A DNA stretch of 22,286 bases from contig DYOT01000006.1 in NCBI GenBank assembly GCA_020720345.1, forward strand, positions 1 to 22,286, read 5' to 3'. Numbering within the stretch: position 1 is the first letter of the stretch; each line of letters opens with the position of its first letter. Both the position numbers and the translations under genes were made by a program. The notes below the pieces were generated by a model, which was not told where the DNA came from, ran no database searches, and worked only from the letters and a program-made list of their open reading frames with translations. This DNA comes from Candidatus Caenarcanum sp. GTDB taxonomy: Bacteria > Cyanobacteriota > Vampirovibrionia > Gastranaerophilales > UBA9971. Shown here piece by piece: positions 14,898 through 21,080 of this stretch.

Positions 14898-15763
14898 TGC
14901 CAAATCGCAATAAAACCTGTATTTTAACAGCAATATGTCCTGATGCATCAGGTATATCAGCCAGCGTGTCAAATTTTATTTATGAAAACGACGGGTTTAT
15001 AACTTCTTCCTATAATTATGGTGATCCCGTTACTAAAAAATTTTTCCTGCGGATTATTTTCAACGGAACAGGCAAAAAATTCGGAAGACTTGAGGACGTA
15101 AAGGCAAGATTCAACCCTATAGCGCAAAAATACTCCATGGAATGGGATATTAACGATTTTGACCATCGTCCCAGAGTTATAATAGCTGTTTCAAAGTTTG
15201 GGCATTGTTTAAACGACTTGCTTCACAAAACAAAGTTTGGTCAAATCCCTATGGAAATTGCGGCTGTAGTGTCAAATCATACTGATACAAAAGATTTGGT
15301 TGAATGGCACGGAATAAATTTTTTTCATCTTCCTTCAACACCGGAAACAAAAGAAGAACAGGAAAAGAAATTCTTACAGCTTATTGAAGGGCTGAGAATT
15401 GATCTTGTTGTTCTGGCAAGATATATGCAGGTATTATCCCCGCAAATGTGCGAAGCATTAAAGGGACGCTGTATTAACATACATCACTCGTTTTTACCCG
15501 GCTTTAAAGGCGCTGCTCCTTATAAACAGGCTTATGAAAGAGGGGTTAAAATAGTTGGGGCTACGGCACATTATGTAACTCCCGACCTTGACGAAGGACC
15601 TATAATTGAACAGGCGGTCGAAAGAGTTGATCATACAAGTACAGTGGATGTCATAGCAATGACAGTAAGGGATCTTGAGACGGTTACACTTTCACGTGCG
15701 GTAAAATGGCATGTAGAAGGAAGGATTTTAGTTAATGGTAACAAAACAGTCGTGTTTAAGTAA
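14897..15763 (+). CDS. purU: Formyltetrahydrofolate deformylase
   Basis: The 288-residue enzyme hydrolyses 10-formyltetrahydrofolate to formate and tetrahydrofolate, balancing one-carbon pools and supplying formate. An N-terminal ACT domain (about 7-85, LTAICPDASGISASVSNFI) is followed by the formyltransferase-fold domain (about 93-285). Catalytic residues in the family pattern are N194 and H196 (CINIHHSFLPGFKGAAPY) and D232 (PDLDEGPIIEQ). The length is normal. AAGGA lies about 11 bases before the ATG, which overlaps the previous stop as TAATG. The link to two envelope genes is probably operon convenience rather than shared function. It converges on upp, with one repeat element between them. 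Confidence 0.95.
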   Translation: MPNRNKTCILTAICPDASGISASVSNFIYENDGFITSSYNYGDPVTKKFFLRIIFNGTGKKFGRLEDVKARFNPIAQKYSMEWDINDFDHRPRVIIAVSKFGHCLNDLLHKTKFGQIPMEIAAVVSNHTDTKDLVEWHGINFFHLPSTPETKEEQEKKFLQLIEGLRIDLVVLARYMQVLSPQMCEALKGRCINIHHSFLPGFKGAAPYKQAYERGVKIVGATAHYVTPDLDEGPIIEQAVERVDHTSTVDVIAMTVRDLETVTLSRAVKWHVEGRILVNGNKTVVFK

Positions 15764-15835
15764 AATAAATTATTAAACTCGAATTGCTAATTAACTTCAA
15801 TCGTCAATTAATTTTCTGTAAAAAAACTAAAGATC

Positions 15836-15925
15836 GTCATGCTGAACTTGTTTCAGCATCTGACCATTTTGGGATTAAAGCATTAAATTAAAACAGGATA
15901 GACCCTGAAACAAGTTCAGGGTGAC
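15836..15925. repeat. REPIN-like element, 90-bp copy between convergent purU and upp
   Basis: The left hairpin ATGCTGAA cttgt TTCAGCAT lies within 15836-15861, a 38-bp spacer contains CCATTTTGGGATTAAAG, and the right hairpin ACCCTGAA acaag TTCAGGGT lies within 15900-15925. The two 26-bp ends are inverted copies of each other apart from the paired bases that change together. It fills half of the 174-bp gap and ends 12 bp from the upp stop, so it may also act as a structured 3' end for both genes. Confidence 0.85.
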
Positions 15926-15937
15926 AGTTTACACTAA

Positions 15938-16612
15938 TTAACTATAAATTGTATTAAAAGTTCTGTCGCCGGCATCGCCCAACCCTGGTAAAATATATCC
16001 TATTTCGTTTAATCCTGAATCAATACTTGCTGTTACTATATTTACATCAGCAAATTTTGATCTGACTTTTTTAATACCTTCAGGAGCAGAAATTAAAGAA
16101 ACAAAAGTTATATTTTTCTGGGGTATATTCATATCAGCAAACAGTTTAATAGCTGCGGCAGCAGAGCCTCCTGTCGCAAGCATCGGATCTAATAGATAAA
16201 TATATGTTCTTTCAGGTGCCATAAACTTTTCAGGCAAATTATTATAATAAGGAACAGGTTTTAGGGTTTCTTCATCTCTATATAATCCTACATGATGCAC
16301 TCTTGCCTGTGGCAAAGTATCAAGCGCAGCGTTAGAAAACATTAATCCTGCCCTCAAAACAGGAGCGATAATTATTTCTGCGTCTGGAGCGATAATTTCC
16401 GCCATAGCAGGCATCATCGGGGTTTCTATTGATATATTTTTTATTGGAAGATTTTCTGTTGCCTTAAAAAATAAGATTTGCGCTATTTTTTGCACTGCGG
16501 TTCTAAAATTTTCAGTTGATGTATTTTTATTTCTTAAAATAGCCAGATTGTTTGAAATTATAGGATGCAGGCACACTGTTACATTTAATTCTTTTTCTGT
16601 TGAACATTCCAT
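15938..16612 (-). CDS. upp: Uracil phosphoribosyltransferase
   Basis: The 224-residue enzyme makes UMP from uracil and PRPP in pyrimidine salvage. The PRPP-binding loop is LLDPMLATGGSAAAAIK (140-156), the uracil site includes GYILPGLGDAGDR near the C-terminus, and APVLRAGLMF (83-92) is the usual flexible-loop region. N-terminal residues 1-12 are slightly longer than in E. coli. AAAGGGG lies 7 bases before the ATG. It follows the ribosomal operon in the same direction but is separated by a strong terminator, so it should have its own promoter in the 75 bp before it; no good one is obvious. Confidence 0.95.
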   Translation of the reverse strand: MECSTEKELNVTVCLHPIISNNLAILRNKNTSTENFRTAVQKIAQILFFKATENLPIKNISIETPMMPAMAEIIAPDAEIIIAPVLRAGLMFSNAALDTLPQARVHHVGLYRDEETLKPVPYYNNLPEKFMAPERTYIYLLDPMLATGGSAAAAIKLFADMNIPQKNITFVSLISAPEGIKKVRSKFADVNIVTASIDSGLNEIGYILPGLGDAGDRTFNTIYS

Positions 16613-16687
16613 AAAAAACCCCTTTATAATAAATTCAAAACAAATTTAAGTTGAGAAGAAGTAAGCTGTTTCTAAGTTATATTATAG

Positions 16688-16730
16688 ACATAAAAAGAGG
16701 TGAGTCTGCAAGATTCACCTCTTTTTATGT
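16688..16730 (-). terminator. Intrinsic terminator of the ribosomal protein operon
   Basis: A perfect 16-bp stem (16688-16703 with 16715-16730; core AAAAAGAGGTGA/TCACCTCTTTTT) can extend inward by four pairs, one of them G-U, to a three-base loop. On the minus strand it ends in a T-run, 20 bp after the rplR stop. The A/T tracts on both sides make it work in either direction. It ends the operon and separates it from upp. Confidence 0.85.
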
Positions 16731-16749
16731 TACGAATAATAAAAATTTA

Positions 16750-17118
16750 TTAAAATTCTAATCCTGCTTCTCTTGCAGCGTCAGCTAAGGCAGCAATTCT
16801 GCCGTGATAAAGATTTCCGCCTCTATCAAATACTACCTGACTTACACCTGCTTTTTTCGCTCTTTCAGCGACAAGTTTGCCAATTTCTTTAGAGGCCTCG
16901 ATATTTCCGCCATGTGACAATTTAGCTTTTAATGCTTCTTCAACACTTCCGGCAGACGCTATCGTAACACCCTTAACATCGTCAATAATTTGAGCATAAA
17001 TATGTTTTGTGCTTCTGTATACAGCAAGCCTTGGTCTCTCAGTCGTACCTGAAAGAGCTACTCTTATTCTTCTATGTCTTTTTGCCGATGCTTCTTTTCT
17101 GTTTACTTTTTTAATCAT
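16750..17118 (-). CDS. rplR: Large-subunit ribosomal protein uL18
   Basis: The 122-residue protein binds 5S rRNA in the large subunit. RRIRVALSGTTERPRLAVYR, KHIYAQIIDD and the C-terminal VVFDRGGNLYHGRIAALADA with AREAGLEF are the typical L18 blocks, and the length is normal. It follows rplF by 23 nt. Here it is the last gene of the operon, because a terminator follows and upp comes next; in most bacteria rpsE would follow. Confidence 0.97.
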   Translation of the reverse strand: MIKKVNRKEASAKRHRRIRVALSGTTERPRLAVYRSTKHIYAQIIDDVKGVTIASAGSVEEALKAKLSHGGNIEASKEIGKLVAERAKKAGVSQVVFDRGGNLYHGRIAALADAAREAGLEF

Positions 17119-17141
17119 TTTTTATCACCATTAATTAAAAC

Positions 17142-17681
17142 TTATTTCTTACCTGTTTTACCGGCTTTTCTACGTACAACTTCGCCTGAATACCTGACGC
17201 CTTTGCCTTTATATACTTCCGGCGGACGCTTGCTTCTTATTAAAGCTGCAACATCACCTACCATCTGCTTATCATAACCTTTTATAGTTATTTTTGTAGG
17301 ACTTTCAAGCACAATTTCTATCCCTTGCGGCGGCTCAATTTTCACAGGATGACTATATCCCAATGAAAGTATAAGAGTATTGCCTTCTTTTGCTGCTTTA
17401 TAGCCTACGCCCTGAATTTCCAGCATTTTTGAAAATCCCTGACTCACTCCGACAACCATATTGTTAACAAGAGTTCTGCTTAAGCCATAGAGTGCGCCGG
17501 TTTTTCTTTCTTCATTGTTTGGCTTAAGAATTAATGTATTGCCTTCTTTAACAATTGAAATTTCCGGTCTTAATTTACAATCAAGACTACCCAAAGGTCC
17601 TGAAACCTTAACGAGGTTTTCTTGGATCGTTACGTTTACCTTATCCGGTATAATAACAGGAGCTTTACCTATCCTGGACAT
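17142..17681 (-). CDS. rplF: Large-subunit ribosomal protein uL6
   Basis: The 179-residue protein has the two L6 repeats and the typical start MSRIGKAPVIIPDKVNV. The C-terminal signature GYDKQMVGDVAALIRSKRPP continues into EVYKGKGVRY and the basic end VVRRKAGKTGKK. It binds 23S rRNA near the factor-binding site. GGAGA lies 8 bases before the ATG. It sits 35 nt after rpsH, in the normal spc order. Confidence 0.97.
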   Translation of the reverse strand: MSRIGKAPVIIPDKVNVTIQENLVKVSGPLGSLDCKLRPEISIVKEGNTLILKPNNEERKTGALYGLSRTLVNNMVVGVSQGFSKMLEIQGVGYKAAKEGNTLILSLGYSHPVKIEPPQGIEIVLESPTKITIKGYDKQMVGDVAALIRSKRPPEVYKGKGVRYSGEVVRRKAGKTGKK

Positions 17682-17716
17682 TTTTATCAGTCTCCACTAG
17701 TTGTTTTCTGCGTTAA

Positions 17717-18112
17717 TTACCATACGTAGCAAAGAACTTCTCCGCCGACATTTTCTTTTCTTGCTTTTCTGTCAGTTAAAAGCCCTTTACTTGTGCTTAC
17801 AATTGCAATACCGAGACCTCCCAGTATTTTAGGAATGTTTTGAGATTTCATATAAATTCTTAAACCCGGCTTACTGGCTCTTTTCAGCTTAGTGATAAGA
17901 GGTTTGCCTTTTTCATTGTATTTAAGGGTTACTGAAAGTATTTTAAATTTTTCTACTTCCTTTACCGAGAAATCCGCAATATAGCCTTCAGATTTCAGTA
18001 CTTTTGCCAATTCCAGTTTAAATTTGGAAGATGGCATTTCTACTGAAGCATGACTAGCCATGCCGGCATTTCTTATTCTAGTTAGCATATCTGCTATAGG
18101 ATCTGTGTTCAT
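17717..18112 (-). CDS. rpsH: Small-subunit ribosomal protein uS8
   Basis: The 131-residue protein starts MNTDPIADMLTRIRNAG, the classic S8 N-terminus, and ends in the signature region STSKGLLTDRKARKENVGGE. The ATG at 18112 is preceded by AAGAGGA. The frame stays open upstream to an ATG at 18151, but those 13 codons run toward a palindromic repeat whose GTCAT end supplies that ATG, so the longer form is an artefact. S8 binds the central domain of 16S rRNA and is a translational repressor of the spc operon in E. coli; whether it is here cannot be seen. Confidence 0.96.
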   Translation of the reverse strand: MNTDPIADMLTRIRNAGMASHASVEMPSSKFKLELAKVLKSEGYIADFSVKEVEKFKILSVTLKYNEKGKPLITKLKRASKPGLRIYMKSQNIPKILGGLGIAIVSTSKGLLTDRKARKENVGGEVLCYVW

Positions 18113-18146
18113 TATATTTTCCTCTTTTATTTTTGTTTCTCTTTTT

Positions 18147-18236
18147 GTCATGCTGAACTTGATTCAGCATCTTTCCGGTATACGCCCGAAGGCTATAGAC
18201 TTTTTTGGATAGACCCTGAAACAAGTTCAGGGTGAC
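18147..18236. repeat. REPIN-like element, 90-bp copy between rpsN and rpsH
   Basis: The left hairpin ATGCTGAA cttga TTCAGCAT lies in 18147-18172 and the right hairpin ACCCTGAA acaag TTCAGGGT in 18211-18236. The 38-bp spacer has diverged from the other copies. It occupies 90 of the 137 bp between rpsN and rpsH and would be transcribed in the ribosomal operon mRNA as two stable hairpins. Confidence 0.85.
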
Positions 18237-18249
18237 GGGTTAAGTGGGC

Positions 18250-18456
18250 TTACCAGCTTGACTTTGTAACACCCGGTAACAGCCCTTTATGGGCAAATTC
18301 TCTCAAATGCATTCTGCAAAGACCAAAATCCCTGTGGAATCCTTTGGGTCTGCCGCATACGCTGCATCTGTTATGTAATCTGACTTTCGGATATTTACCC
18401 GCAGCAGCCAATTTTCTTCTTTTACCTTCTTTTACTATCATTGACACTTTAGCCAA
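18250..18456 (-). CDS. rpsN: Small-subunit ribosomal protein uS14, short zinc form with a Cys3His site
   Basis: The 68-residue protein is the short S14. Its tail RDFGLCRMHLREFAHKG then LLPGVTKSSW closely follows the cyanobacterial/plastid S14 pattern, while the size and CSVC pair fit the zinc-binding form. The zinc ligands would be C31, C34, C47 and H50: the usual fourth Cys (CRIC) is replaced by His (CRMH). The start is TTG with AAGGAGA 7-8 bases upstream; MAKVSMIVKEGKRRK is a normal N-terminus. Repeats flank the gene on both sides. It lies between rplE and rpsH, as in most bacteria outside Cyanobacteria. Confidence 0.95.
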   Translation of the reverse strand: MAKVSMIVKEGKRRKLAAAGKYPKVRLHNRCSVCGRPKGFHRDFGLCRMHLREFAHKGLLPGVTKSSW

Positions 18457-18499
18457 TATTCTTCTCCTTGTTTATTGATTATGATTTTTTGTTTTTAGC

Positions 18500-18647
18500 G
18501 TCATGCTGAACTTGTTTCAGCATCTTTCCATTTCAGGATAAAGTCTTTTTTGATTATAGAACAGATCCCGGAAGCCTTCGCTTCTTAATAAGTATACGAC
18601 ACTTGAATCGATTACTTATCTTGTGGCTATTGCCACTTTGGGATGAC
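18500..18647. repeat. Composite palindromic element between rplE and rpsN (148 bp)
   Basis: The left end (18500-18525) is the ATGCTGAA..TTCAGCAT hairpin of the 90-bp family. The spacer (18526-18562, with CCATTT and ATAAAGTCTTT) matches the spacer of the element at 19326. The right end (18563-18647, AGATCCC...GGGATGAC) instead resembles the element at 6784, sharing AATCGATTACTTA and the GGAAGC..GCTTC block. It looks like a recombinant of two types. It ends 9 bp from the rplE stop. Confidence 0.75.
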
Positions 18648-18656
18648 AGAGCGGAA

Positions 18657-19214
18657 TTAACGTTTCCTGAACGGCATTCCCAACTCAGCAAGCAATGCTC
18701 TTCCTTCTTCGTCGGTTTTTGCAGTTGTAATTATTGAAATGTCCATGCCTCTTGTAACATCAACATCATCGTATTTAATTTCAGAAAAGAGCATTTGTTC
18801 TTTTAATCCTAAGGAATAGTTTCCTCTTCCGTCGAAGCTCTTGTCATTAATTCCTCTGAAATCTCTTATTCTGGGAAGCGCAACTGATATGAGCTTTTGA
18901 AGAAAGTCATACATTTTTTCGCCCCTTAAGGTAACCATCGTACCTATAGGCATTCCCTGTCTAAGTTTGTAGGTCGCAATAGATTTTTTTGCTCTTGTTA
19001 TAACAGGTTTTTGTCCTGCTATTTTTGTAAGCTCAACGACTGCAGCATCAAGCATTTTTACATTCTGCACTGCTTCGCCAACGCCCATATTAATTACAAT
19101 TTTTTCAAGCCTTGGAATTTGATATTCATTTGTGTAACTAAATTTTTCTTTAAGAGCCTGTTTGACATCTTCGTCATATTTTCTCTTTAATTTTTTCGTA
19201 ATAATAGTAGACAT
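18657..19214 (-). CDS. rplE: Large-subunit ribosomal protein uL5
   Basis: The 185-residue protein binds 5S rRNA in the central protuberance. Clear blocks are YQIPRLEKIVINMGVGEA, LTKIAGQKPVITRAKKSIA, KLRQGMPIG, LPRIRDFRGIN and FDGRGNYSLGLKEQ; the length is normal. AAGGAAAG precedes the ATG. Repeat elements lie in the gaps on both sides, so its spacing to rplX (199 nt or more) and rpsN (200 nt) is far above that of the other genes in the operon. Confidence 0.97.
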   Translation of the reverse strand: MSTIITKKLKRKYDEDVKQALKEKFSYTNEYQIPRLEKIVINMGVGEAVQNVKMLDAAVVELTKIAGQKPVITRAKKSIATYKLRQGMPIGTMVTLRGEKMYDFLQKLISVALPRIRDFRGINDKSFDGRGNYSLGLKEQMLFSEIKYDDVDVTRGMDISIITTAKTDEEGRALLAELGMPFRKR

Positions 19215-19325
19215 TTATCTTTCCTTTTTATTTTGCCAGATTATCGTTCTCGGTTATATTCAACGAATTCTGACTGTGTGTTTGATACATTCCGACGTAT
19301 CTGATATCCTATTTTCTTTGAGTCT

Positions 19326-19419
19326 GTCATCCTGAGCGAAGCGAAGGATCTGTCCATTTATCTATAAAGTCTTTATTCTCTTTGGGACAGATTCTTCGGG
19401 CTAAAGCCCTCAGAATGAC
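19326..19419. repeat. Palindromic element, third type, between rplX and rplE (94 bp)
   Basis: The left end is GTCATCCTGAGCGAAGCGAA then GGATCT (19326-19351), with ATCCT pairing AGGAT. The right end (19389-19419) is AGATTCTTCGGGCTAAAGCCC then TCAGAATGAC, with GGGCTaaAGCCC as the tip. The 37-bp spacer contains CCATTT..ATAAAGTCTTT, shared with 18500-18647. The remaining ~110 bp up to rplE hold only a small GATAC/GTATC hairpin and no clear promoter. Confidence 0.8.
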
Positions 19420-19428
19420 AAAGGGAAG

Positions 19429-19767
19429 TTATACGTCAAACTGCTCGTTGCAGTGTTTGCATACTCTGGTTTTTTTACCGTTTTCAAGAACTTTATAACT
19501 TATTCTTGTAGCTTTTTCACATTTCTGACAATAAAGCATAACTTTTGACACATTCATAGCAGCTTCCATTTTTATTAAGCCGCCCTGAAAGTTTGCCATT
19601 GGATTTGCTTTCATTGCTTTTGTTATCATATTGGCATCTTCAACTATGACTTTATTCTGCTGAGGCAGAGCTTTTTTCACGTTTGAAACCTTGCCATTGT
19701 CTTTACCGGAAATAATAACTACTCTATCACCGGTTTTAATATGAAGTTTATTTGATTTATCTTTCAT
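19429..19767 (-). CDS. rplX: Large-subunit ribosomal protein uL24 with C-terminal zinc ribbon
   Basis: The 112-residue protein has the KOW motif (KTGDRVVIISGKDNGKVSNV) and an assembly-initiator role on 23S rRNA. The C-terminal part has two CxxC pairs (YCQKC and CKHC), a likely zinc ribbon seen in some L24s. The ATG at 19767 is chosen because AAGGAGT lies 8 bases upstream; an ATG at 19800 would run into rplN and lacks a ribosome binding site. It follows the rplN stop by 13 nt. Confidence 0.95.
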   Translation of the reverse strand: MKDKSNKLHIKTGDRVVIISGKDNGKVSNVKKALPQQNKVIVEDANMITKAMKANPMANFQGGLIKMEAAMNVSKVMLYCQKCEKATRISYKVLENGKKTRVCKHCNEQFDV

Positions 19768-19780
19768 TATCGACTCCTTA

Positions 19781-20149
19781 CTAAATAACTTCCGGTGCAA
19801 GTGAAACTATTTTCATGTAATTTTTTTCACGCAATTCGCGTGCTACCGGTCCAAAAACACGAGTTCCTACCGGGTTACCGTCTTTGTTAATAATAACGGC
19901 GGCATTTTCATCAAATCTTATACTTGTTCCATCCGGTCTTTTAAGTGTTGCTTTAGTTCTGACTATAACAGCCTTAACCACATCAGATTTTTTAACCGGC
20001 ATGTTGGGAGTTGCTTCTTTTACTGTAGCGACAATAACTCCGCCAATTCCGGCATATCTGCAATTTGAACTTCCAAGAACTCTTATACATAAAAGCTCTT
20101 TTGCTCCGGTATTATCAGCTACTTTAAGTCTTGTTTCCTGTTGAATCAT
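19781..20149 (-). CDS. rplN: Large-subunit ribosomal protein uL14
   Basis: The 122-residue protein begins MIQQETRLKVADNTGAKELL and contains IRVLGSSNCRYAGIGGVIV, PVKKSDVVKAVIVRTK and FGPVARELREKNYMKIVSLA, a textbook L14 in length and order. It forms an inter-subunit bridge. TAAGGT lies upstream of the ATG, and 15 nt separate it from rpsQ. Confidence 0.98.
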   Translation of the reverse strand: MIQQETRLKVADNTGAKELLCIRVLGSSNCRYAGIGGVIVATVKEATPNMPVKKSDVVKAVIVRTKATLKRPDGTSIRFDENAAVIINKDGNPVGTRVFGPVARELREKNYMKIVSLAPEVI

Positions 20150-20164
20150 TTTTTTATACCTTAC

Positions 20165-20410
20165 TTATGTTGCTTTTTTAATAATTTCGGCTAACTGCCA
20201 AAGCTTTGTTTTACTTATTGGTTTACTTTCAACAATTTTTACTTCATCGCCTTCTTGGCACTCGAGAGTTTCATTGTGTGCCTTATATTTTTTTGTTGTT
20301 GAAATAATTTTTTTGTATTTTGGGTGTGATTTATGTTCAGACACTTCGACAACAATTGTTTTGTCCATTTTTGTACTGACAATAAGTCCTGTTTTTTCCT
20401 TCTTGGGCAT
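20165..20410 (-). CDS. rpsQ: Small-subunit ribosomal protein uS17
   Basis: The 81-residue protein has the S17 OB fold with KTGLIVSTKMDKTIVVEV, HPKYKKIISTTKKYKAH and the end GDEVKIVESKPISKTKLW. It binds 16S rRNA helices 7 and 11. AAGGAAAAT precedes the ATG, and the gene lies 11 nt after rpmC. Confidence 0.97.
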   Translation of the reverse strand: MPKKEKTGLIVSTKMDKTIVVEVSEHKSHPKYKKIISTTKKYKAHNETLECQEGDEVKIVESKPISKTKLWQLAEIIKKAT

Positions 20411-20421
20411 TTTATTTTCCT

Positions 20422-20616
20422 TTATTTTAATAACTGCTTTTGTTGAATAACAGTTTTAATTTGAGCAATCATACGTCTTTTTTTGGAAATATCTGAAGTG
20501 TTTTCCAGTTTATAAGTTGCTTTTTTAATTCTGAGATCAAACAAATCCTTTCTTAAAGATATTACTTTGCTTTCCAGTTCTTCAATTGTATGATCCCGCA
20601 TTTCTTTTATTTTCAT
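20422..20616 (-). CDS. rpmC: Large-subunit ribosomal protein uL29
   Basis: The 64-residue two-helix protein MKIKEMRDHTIEELESKV...LRKDLFDLRIKKAT is a typical L29, located at the peptide exit tunnel. Its ribosome binding site is weak (GGTGA), so it may depend on translation of rplP, which ends 26 nt upstream. Confidence 0.95.
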   Translation of the reverse strand: MKIKEMRDHTIEELESKVISLRKDLFDLRIKKATYKLENTSDISKKRRMIAQIKTVIQQKQLLK

Positions 20617-20642
20617 GATTATTCACCGTTATTGTTTTTCTA

Positions 20643-21050
20643 CTATTGTTTTTCTATGATCCTAACTTTTATGGGAAGTTTCTGCGCAGCTAGCTGTAAA
20701 GCTTCTGTTGCAATCGCTTTTTCAATACCGGACATTTCAAAAAGAATACGACCGGGTTTTACAACAGCTACCCAATATTCCGGAGCACCTTTACCGGAAC
20801 CCATCCTTGTTTCAGCAGGTTTTGCGGTAACGACTTTATCAGGGAATATTTTAATCCAGACCTGTCCGCCTCTTTTGATACATCTGGTCATGGCTCTTCT
20901 GGCGGCTTCTATTTGCCTGCTGTTGATCCATGCCGGCTCCATCGCCTGAAGTCCATATTCACCGTATTCTAACGTAACACCTCTTGTTTCGGTGCCTGTC
21001 ATTCTACCGCGCATATGTTTTCTATATTTTGTTCTTTTCGGCATTAACAT
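20643..21050 (-). CDS. rplP: Large-subunit ribosomal protein uL16
   Basis: The 135-residue protein starts MLMPKRTKYRKHMRGRMTG and contains GEYGLQAMEPAWINSRQIEA, RRAMTRCIKRGGQVWIKIFP, AETRMGSGKGAPEYWVAVV and LAAQKLPIKVRII. The ALQAMEP/SRQIEAARRAMTR region resembles cyanobacterial L16. It helps to position tRNA at the A site. AGGAG precedes the ATG. Confidence 0.98.
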   Translation of the reverse strand: MLMPKRTKYRKHMRGRMTGTETRGVTLEYGEYGLQAMEPAWINSRQIEAARRAMTRCIKRGGQVWIKIFPDKVVTAKPAETRMGSGKGAPEYWVAVVKPGRILFEMSGIEKAIATEALQLAAQKLPIKVRIIEKQ

Positions 21051-21080
21051 TTTAATTTGCTCCTGGTTTATATTAAAAAA

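Noticed and set aside
15836..15925. Classic intrinsic terminator between purU and upp
   Set aside because: The hairpins belong to a dispersed repeat with the same plan elsewhere and lack T-tracts after the stems, although they may still act as 3' ends.
18113..18151. Upstream extension of rpsH by 13 codons
   Set aside because: The start ATG at 18151 is supplied by the GTCAT end of a repeat element, there is no ribosome binding site, and MNTDPIADML at 18112 is the conserved S8 start with AAGAGGA before it.
18147..19419. CRISPR array in the repeat-rich ribosomal gaps
   Set aside because: Copies are inverted pairs spaced irregularly around genes, with related internal segments, not direct repeats with unique spacers; no cas genes are present.
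19768..19800. Upstream extension of rplX overlapping rplN
   Set aside because: The ATG at 19767 has AAGGAGT at proper distance; the longer form adds 11 residues translated over the rplN end and its stop.
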